Positions 58,701 to 64,000 of a stretch of DNA of 64,000 nucleotides are shown piece after piece; the first letter of the stretch is position 1, and every line of letters begins with the position of its first letter. The translations under genes were made by a program, and so were the position numbers. The stretch is from assembly GCA_900757495.1 (NCBI GenBank), contig CAAENX010000002.1, positions 1-64,000 on the forward strand, read 5' to 3'. This stretch comes from an uncultured Collinsella sp. Lineage in GTDB: Bacteria; Actinomycetota; Coriobacteriia; Coriobacteriales; Coriobacteriaceae. The notes below the pieces were generated by a model, which had not been told where the DNA came from, did no database searches, and was given only the letters and a program-made list of their open reading frames with translations.

Positions 58701-60164
58701 CTACTCGTCATGCTTCTCCTCGTGGCGAGCGGCGGCTCGCGCATCGTGGATGCCCTTGATGGCAGCATGGCGGGCGGTGCGGGCGTCGTGCATGGCGTCG
58801 CGGGCCTCGGCCGCCGTTGCCTTGGCAGAGCGCAGCTTGGCCGCCAGGTCGGGATTGGTCTCGGCAACCGCGGCGATCGTGGGGCCGTCGAGCTCTTCTT
58901 GCGTGGGCTCGGCCAAAAAGTCGATGGCATACTGGGCGGCTACCATGGAACCCTTGGCCAGTACCGACTCGTCAATCTTGTAGAAGCAAGAATGTTGGGC
59001 GTACGTGGCGCCAATCTGGGGGTTGCGCGTGCCAACAAAGGCGAGCACGCCCGGCACGCGGCGCAGATACTCCGAGAAGTCCTCGCCCGAAAGCGTGCCG
59101 CGGTAATGGCCCTCGCCCGCGGGACCCAAGCACTTGAGCACAGCTTGGCGGCAGCGCTCGCTCGAGGCGGCATCGTTTTCGACCTTGTAGTTGGCGATGG
59201 TGTAGTCGGTGAGTTCGGCCTCGGCGCCCAGGGCCGCCGCAGTGTGCTCCACGATACGGCGCATAAGTTCGGGCATCTCCTCATGCGTCTTGTCGCCATA
59301 GGTGCGCACCGTGCCGGCGAGGTAGGCGGTGCCGGCGATGACGTTGCGCGCGGTGCCGCCATGCAGCTCGCCGACGGTGATGACGGCGGGTTCGTAGGGG
59401 CTAATCTCGCGCGAGACGATGGTCTGCAGGGCGTTGACAATCTCTGCCGCCACCATAACGGCGTCGTGGCCGCGCTGGGGCATGGCGCCGTGGCATGAGG
59501 TGCCGCGGACGTCGATGCGGAACCAGTCGGTATTGGCCATGCGCGGGCCGGGCTCGCAGCTTACGGTACCGGCATCGACCTCGCTCCAGATGTGCGCGGC
59601 ATAGGCACCGTCGACGCCATCGAGTACGCCCGTGCCGATCATAAGCTTGGCGCCCTGGCCGTTTTCCTCGCTGGGCTGGAATACGATGCGGACCTCGCCG
59701 TGGATGTCATCGGTCATGTGGCGCAGAATCTGCAGCGTGCCGAGCATCATGGCGATATGGCAGTCGTGACCGCAGGCGTGCATGCAGCCCTCGTTGACGC
59801 TGGCGAACTCCTCGCCGGTCTGCTCGGTGACAGGCAGGGCGTCGATGTCGGCGCGCAGCAGAATGCGGCGGCGCGGCGTGCCGTCCTCGCGGTAGGCATC
59901 GGGCGCGGTGCCGCGGAGCGTCGCCACCAGGCCCGTCTTGAGCGGACGCTCGTAGGGGATATTCATGGCGTCGAGCTGGTTGGCGATGTCGGAGGTCGTG
60001 CGCTCCTCGGCAAGGCTCAGCTCCGGATGCTTATGGAAGTGCCGGCGCTGCTTGATGATATAGGGTTCAAACTCGGTGGCAATATCTCGGATGGCCGCGG
60101 TGACGTCGTCTGCCGCGCGAATCTCGGTTGCCGCCATAATCTGCTGTGCCTTGGTCTTCGTCAT
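58701..60164 (-). CDS. M20-family amidohydrolase (N-acyl-amino-acid type)
   Basis: Dizinc hydrolase of 487 residues that removes acyl groups from amino acids or similar amides. It has RRHFHKHPELSLAEERT, the metal motif GCMHACGHDCHIAMMLG, EENGQGAKLMI and EHTAAALGAE. A Lys/Ala/Arg/His-rich tail of about 55 residues follows the catalytic domain, an unusual basic extension. AAGGAG precedes the ATG at 60164. Diverges from the YtcJ-like amidohydrolase across a 168-bp promoter region; the two may act on related substrates. Confidence 0.9.
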   Translation of the reverse strand: MTKTKAQQIMAATEIRAADDVTAAIRDIATEFEPYIIKQRRHFHKHPELSLAEERTTSDIANQLDAMNIPYERPLKTGLVATLRGTAPDAYREDGTPRRRILLRADIDALPVTEQTGEEFASVNEGCMHACGHDCHIAMMLGTLQILRHMTDDIHGEVRIVFQPSEENGQGAKLMIGTGVLDGVDGAYAAHIWSEVDAGTVSCEPGPRMANTDWFRIDVRGTSCHGAMPQRGHDAVMVAAEIVNALQTIVSREISPYEPAVITVGELHGGTARNVIAGTAYLAGTVRTYGDKTHEEMPELMRRIVEHTAAALGAEAELTDYTIANYKVENDAASSERCRQAVLKCLGPAGEGHYRGTLSGEDFSEYLRRVPGVLAFVGTRNPQIGATYAQHSCFYKIDESVLAKGSMVAAQYAIDFLAEPTQEELDGPTIAAVAETNPDLAAKLRSAKATAAEARDAMHDARTARHAAIKGIHDARAAARHEEKHDE

Positions 60165-60332
60165 GGTCGATTTGCTCCTTGCTGGGTTGATCGCAAAATC
60201 GTACAGGCTCTCTCCAGTATGCCACCTGCCGCTAGGGCTGGTAAAGTTGCCGTTTGCCGCTTGGGGTTTTGTTGCAAGGGTGGGGGAGTACACTCGGGGG
60301 TGTTGAATTACCTGCCAGAGATGGGGATGCTC

Positions 60333-61970
60333 ATGCAACATATCGATCGGATTATCCGCTCCAAGAACGTTTTTACCGCCCAAGACGGTATCGATACCGC
60401 CCGCGAGCTGGCGATCGCCATCGCGGGTGATCGCATCGTCGCAGTCGGCGCGCCCGATGACGTGATTGACGCCGCACCTGCCGCCACGCCGGTGGTCGAT
60501 TACGGCGAGCAGTTTGTCTGCCCCGGTTTCCACGATGCGCACCTGCATTTCTTCCATACCTCGGTTGGCTCCTCACCGTATATGCTCATGGATATGGGCA
60601 CGTCCGAGGCGGCGCTGGTGCAGGACGCGCTCAAGTTTTCCCAGGACCTGCCCGACGACGCCTGGGTCGTGACGCAGGGCTGGCGCGATTACCGCTGGGA
60701 TCCGCCCGAGCACCCTACCAAGGCCTCCCTCGATGCGGCATTTCCTGATCGTCCCTGCGTTATGTACTCGGGCGACGGGCACACGCTGTGGCTCAACAGC
60801 CGCGCGCTCGAGGCACTCGGCGTGACGCGCGACAGCGAGCCGCCGGCGGGTGGCAGCTACGACAAGGACGCAAATGGCGAGCTCACGGGCATTGCTCACG
60901 AGGCTGCGGCCATGCAGCTGCTGCCACGCTGTCTTGAGTGGCTGGGCGAGGGCCGCATCGCGAGCGCTTACGCCGACCAGATGAAGCGTATGGCCGAGCA
61001 AGGCATCACCTCAATCTGCGATATGTCGCTCATGCCCATGCCGGGCTGTGACTTTATTCGCGACGATGTTTACGACAAGCTGCAGGCCTCCGGCAAGCTG
61101 GGAATCCGCGCCCATTTGTTTCCCACGCTGTTGGATGACCAATCGCGCTTGGAAGAGCTCCAGACCCGCTACGCGAACAATGCGCTGCTCTCGGCGCCGG
61201 GCTTTAAGCAGTTCTTCGATGGCGTGTCGAGCGAGCACACCGCATACCTCACCGATCCCTATGCCAACCCGCGCTTCCCGGGCGACCAGGGCCGTCTGAC
61301 GGTTCCCGTCGAGCGCATGCGCAAGCTGGTCCTGGCGGCAGCCGAGCGCGGCCACACCGTGCGCATCCACGTTATCGGCGACGGCGCCATCCATGCCGCA
61401 CTCGATATCTTTGAGGAGGCGGCAGAGCTCTACGGCTTGCCCCAGCACGGCCATAATACGCTTGAGCATTTGGAGAATCTGCTGCCCGAGGACATCGATC
61501 GTCTGCGCAAACTCAACGTCATTGCCTCGAGCCAGCCCTGCCATATCACACTCGACCCGGGTGGTCCGGAGCGCGACCTGGGCTTGGAGCGCAGCCGCAT
61601 CATGTGGCCGTTTGCGACCTATAAGCAGCGCGGCATCCGCCAGGCCTTCGGCACCGATAGCCCCATCACAGCCGTTACCAGCATGAACGTGCTCTACACG
61701 GCTATCACCCGCCAAGACCCCCGCAGCCACTGGCCCGAGGGCGGCTGGCTCCCCAGCGAGCGCATCGACGCGGCTACAGCTCTGCGCAACTACACCCTGG
61801 GCAGCGCCTACGCGGCAGGCGACGAGCGAAACCTCGGCAGCCTGGAACCCGGCAAATACGCCGACCTGGTAGTCCTGGACCAAAACCCGCTCACCATCGA
61901 CCCCCAAGAGCTCCAGGCTACCAAGGTTCAGGCAACCTATCTGGCAGGCAGCTTAATCTACGAGCGCTAA
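60333..61970 (+). CDS. YtcJ-like amidohydrolase
   Basis: Metal-dependent hydrolase of about 545 residues. The metal-binding motif HDAHLHF sits after an N-terminal beta-sandwich with GDRIVAVG. Other features are SGDGHTLWLNS, VRIHVIGDGAIHAALD, GTDSPI near the end and the closing LEPGKYADLVVLD of the sandwich domain. YtcJ-family members act on amides or cyclic ureas; substrates are mostly unknown. Three in-frame ATGs lie close together (60321, 60327, 60333); the last has GGGG at good spacing. Terminator-like hairpin downstream. Confidence 0.88.
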   Translation: MQHIDRIIRSKNVFTAQDGIDTARELAIAIAGDRIVAVGAPDDVIDAAPAATPVVDYGEQFVCPGFHDAHLHFFHTSVGSSPYMLMDMGTSEAALVQDALKFSQDLPDDAWVVTQGWRDYRWDPPEHPTKASLDAAFPDRPCVMYSGDGHTLWLNSRALEALGVTRDSEPPAGGSYDKDANGELTGIAHEAAAMQLLPRCLEWLGEGRIASAYADQMKRMAEQGITSICDMSLMPMPGCDFIRDDVYDKLQASGKLGIRAHLFPTLLDDQSRLEELQTRYANNALLSAPGFKQFFDGVSSEHTAYLTDPYANPRFPGDQGRLTVPVERMRKLVLAAAERGHTVRIHVIGDGAIHAALDIFEEAAELYGLPQHGHNTLEHLENLLPEDIDRLRKLNVIASSQPCHITLDPGGPERDLGLERSRIMWPFATYKQRGIRQAFGTDSPITAVTSMNVLYTAITRQDPRSHWPEGGWLPSERIDAATALRNYTLGSAYAAGDERNLGSLEPGKYADLVVLDQNPLTIDPQELQATKVQATYLAGSLIYER

Positions 61971-62571
61971 TATTCATGCCGTACCGTTAAACGCGGCTCG
62001 GGCAGCCTATTTTGGGATGGCGCTCGAGCCGCGTTTGTTTGCCTATGGGGTCCGTTAGGAGCGCCCCCGCTCTGCTTGATTTGGGCGCGGGGCGGAGGCG
62101 CCGCTGCCCCGCGCTCAATTTGGACGTCAGTAATGCTGTCTCTTGGTGTTTTGAATACTTCCCATTGCAGATTGCATAAAAAGTTGAGATGTTCTTTCCG
62201 GTCCTGATGTACCCCCGCCTGGGCCGTGCAAAAAATGGAGTATTCAGCACCGTGAGCTCTGCCGGTGCCGCTGCAGTCGGGTGGCATTGCGGAGATCGAC
62301 GTCATTTTGGGGTCCGGTGCGGCGCGAGGCACGCCTTTTTGTCCTGATGGGGTTTGCCCGCCGACCCAAATCGCCGGTCAAAGGCGTTCTTGGGACCAAT
62401 ATGGTGTGTCCGGCGCGTATGCAGACGTCCTGGCCTGCTGAAAACTCCCAAAAATGCACGCTGCTTCCCAGGGGACCCGTGCGAGCGGCGAAAACCATGC
62501 CCAAGTCGCTGTCCGCATCGCCATTTTGCTGCACTGACTTTTCTGAATACCGGGCCCGAGATTGGTCAACC
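61971..62571. other. Gene-poor stretch with palindromes and possible structured RNA
   Basis: No protein gene that I can support. It holds a hairpin at 61989-62046 (12-bp perfect arms AAACGCGGCTCG) and a G+C palindrome at about 62082-62120 (GCGCGGGGC with GCCCCGCGC). From 62280 to 62560 follows a run with many short A or T tracts set in G+C-rich sequence. The latter has open frames in two phases but no start with a ribosome site. Confidence 0.5.
61989..62046 (+). terminator. Terminator-like hairpin after the YtcJ-like gene
   Basis: AAACGCGGCTCG (61989-62000) pairs perfectly with 62035-62046 around a 34-nt loop, followed by GTTTGCC. The loop is longer than for a typical terminator. Confidence 0.55.
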
Positions 62572-64000
62572 CTAGGCTCCCGGAGCTGCGTTGGGGTCGG
62601 TTTCGTTGGCGGCCGCCTGCTTATGGGTGGCAAAGACCGAGCCTTCGTGGTCGAAGAGCTTACGATATTGCATGCGGTCCAGGCGATCGCGCGCATTAGC
62701 GGTCTTGGCGGGAACGTTCTTGGCCTCGGCTGTATACCAAACGCCGTGCGCATCCTGCGCCCCCACCACGTTTATCGCCGGCATGTGCGCTCGGTTTTGC
62801 AAGCGTGCGCGTTGGTAGGCGGTGAGCGGGGCACCGATGGCATTGAGTGCGAGTGCACCGACGTTATTGATGCTTGTGTTGAGTTCCCCACTCGTTTGTG
62901 CGTTGCCGGCGACATCGTAGTTCGCCCAGACCACATAGCGTGTCTGCCAGATGCGCTCGGTATGGGTGGCATCGTCCTCATCGGTAAAGTAGAGGTCGTT
63001 GTAGCGGTCGGTGAAGAACGGCTGGTGGTCGCCGTACATCACCACGACGACGGGGCGGTCGAGATCACGCAGCTTTTCCAGGAAGGCGGCGAAGGCGGCA
63101 TCGGACGCTTCCATGAGCGAGCAGTATTCATTGGTCCAGGTGATAACTTTGTCGGACACACCTTCGACGGCAAGGTGCAGTTGCTGGTCGGTGGGCACCA
63201 AGCCCGTGTCATAGGCGGAGTGGTTTTGCATCGTCACGTCGTGGATGAAGATCGGCTGGTCGCTCTGCTTTAGTACCTCGAGGCACTTGTCGTAGGTGGC
63301 GGCGTCGGTGACCTTGCGGCAGAGCTCGGGTGCGCCGGCGAAGTCCTCGATCGAGAGGAACTCGTCGAATCCCATGTCCGCGAAGACGTTCTCGCGATTC
63401 CAGTTGGTGGCGTGGTTGGGGTGCATGGCCACGGTGCGATAGCCGAGTCTCTTGAACTGACGGGCGAGGTTCTCGCTCGGGGCCAGGTTGTAGGTCATGA
63501 ACGGGTAGACGCCAGCGCCCAGGAATGCCATGGAGTGTCCGGTTAAGAACTCGAACTCGCTGTTACAGGTGCCGGCACCGAAGGCGCTCATGTAGCTCAC
63601 TCCCTGCAGAAGCGCGTTGTCGATGGCTTTGAAGCGCTCGGGCCCCTTATAGCCGCAGCCCAGTTCGTTAAAGATTGAAAGGTCGGCGAAGGACTCGTTC
63701 ATGATGCAGATGACTGAGGGCTTGAGCTGGTCAAACTGTTCGACGGCAGCGGCACGGGAGGGGTCGGCGATGCCGTTCGTGCCCGCGTTCCAGCGCGCGG
63801 CAAGGCGCTTGATGATCGCCGAGGCCTCACCGCTCTTGTAGTGCTTGGGTTTAGGCGGCACCATTTTTTGCGCGCTCGAAATGAAGGTGGGGAGAAACCC
63901 CTGACTGTAATAGCTTTCGAGGGGCTTCCAGGTATGAAGCTTGATGCCCAAGGTGTCGTAATAGCTGATGAAGGCCTGCGCCCCCAGCACGGCTCCGGCA
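62572..64000 (-). CDS. LTA-synthase-family sulfatase, partial (N-terminus outside window)
   Basis: At least 476 residues. The gene continues beyond the right edge, where a hydrophobic segment (AGAVLGAQAF) suggests that membrane helices precede the part seen. The alkaline-phosphatase-like domain has ICIMNESFADL with the metal Glu, GAGTCNSEFEFLTG with the nucleophilic Thr, MQNHSAYD and YGDHQPFF. LTA-type enzymes polymerise glycerol phosphate from phosphatidylglycerol, and relatives modify other surface glycans. The C-terminal tail is Ala/Asn/Pro-rich and about 60 residues long. Confidence 0.88.
   Translation of the reverse strand, partial: AGAVLGAQAFISYYDTLGIKLHTWKPLESYYSQGFLPTFISSAQKMVPPKPKHYKSGEASAIIKRLAARWNAGTNGIADPSRAAAVEQFDQLKPSVICIMNESFADLSIFNELGCGYKGPERFKAIDNALLQGVSYMSAFGAGTCNSEFEFLTGHSMAFLGAGVYPFMTYNLAPSENLARQFKRLGYRTVAMHPNHATNWNRENVFADMGFDEFLSIEDFAGAPELCRKVTDAATYDKCLEVLKQSDQPIFIHDVTMQNHSAYDTGLVPTDQQLHLAVEGVSDKVITWTNEYCSLMEASDAAFAAFLEKLRDLDRPVVVVMYGDHQPFFTDRYNDLYFTDEDDATHTERIWQTRYVVWANYDVAGNAQTSGELNTSINNVGALALNAIGAPLTAYQRARLQNRAHMPAINVVGAQDAHGVWYTAEAKNVPAKTANARDRLDRMQYRKLFDHEGSVFATHKQAAANETDPNAAPGA

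Noticed and set aside
62244..62753. Leftward frame of about 170 codons overlapping the sulfatase end
   Set aside because: No ribosome site, overlaps the sulfatase 3' part in another frame and has low-complexity basic composition.
1..64000. tRNA, rRNA, CRISPR arrays, integrases, IS transposases
   Set aside because: Looked for T-loop-like GGTTCGA runs with cloverleaf context, regular spacer repeats, and DDE or tyrosine recombinase motifs; found none.

Overview
The window reads as a chromosomal segment of a G+C-rich, Gram-positive anaerobe. The best fit is a gut member of the class Coriobacteriia, most likely Collinsella or a close relative. This is an inference from gene content (lgt, an LTA-synthase-like sulfatase, an AmaP/DUF2273/Asp23 cell-envelope operon, a large 2-hydroxyacyl-CoA-dehydratase activase, DXP pathway, coaX, OPT transporter), from gene style (AGGAGG-type ribosome sites, many GTG starts) and from the dense intergenic palindromes. 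No rRNA, tRNA, CRISPR array, phage or insertion sequence was seen.

Layout. 0.4-2.5 kb: an O6-alkylguanine-DNA alkyltransferase, then a leftward CLC-type fluoride/proton antiporter whose leader is a fluoride (crcB) riboswitch with a terminator. 2.7-6.2 kb: a MacB/FtsX-type ABC exporter pair. 6.3-12.3 kb: a small unknown protein, an HTH-membrane fusion, a phosphofructokinase, an N-terminal-nucleophile hydrolase and an M18 aminopeptidase. 12.5-13.4 kb: a RelB-type antitoxin with a PIN toxin. 13.6-17.5 kb: D-2-hydroxyacid dehydrogenase, SEC-C methionine aminopeptidase, radical SAM protein, alpha/beta hydrolase. 17.7-20.0 kb: a GGDEF-like/REC/HD-GYP protein with an Hpt protein. 20.2-23.7 kb: DUF2975 plus Cro/CI regulator and a three-gene ABC system with visibly lower G+C. 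23.8-28.1 kb: a leftward polar amino-acid ABC operon ending in a gamma-glutamyl hydrolase.

28.5-30.3 kb: a dxs-like gene. 30.5-32.1 kb: HD-domain protein plus PF06541 membrane protein. 32.2-34.0 kb: amt-glnB/K. 34.1-36.1 kb: TetR regulator and MFS exporter with two matching operator-like palindromes. 36.2-37.1 kb: HAD phosphatase whose promoter lies inside a perfect palindrome. 37.2-43.9 kb: TetR regulator, 1593-residue dehydratase activase, 3-hydroxyacyl-CoA dehydrogenase. 44.2-47.8 kb: small unknown protein, DUF389 protein with an EF-hand-like loop, OPT transporter. 48.1-53.3 kb: coaX, dCMP deaminase, Nfu protein, lgt, large membrane protein. 53.4-58.6 kb: YebC, the AmaP/DUF2273/Asp23 operon, a YitT-family protein, a zinc-ribbon membrane protein. 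58.7-64 kb: M20 amidohydrolase, YtcJ-like amidohydrolase, a roughly 600-bp gene-poor stretch, and an LTA-synthase-family sulfatase running off the right edge.

The most striking unexplained signal is not in the genes. At least ten copies of a hairpin with an invariant GGGACAGG-like loop and stems that vary in matched pairs sit mainly directly after stop codons. A second set of hairpins has arms of about 13-20 bp and loops of 25-29 nt, and a third set is MITE-sized with 100-120 nt interiors. Together they look like several coexisting families of structured intergenic elements.
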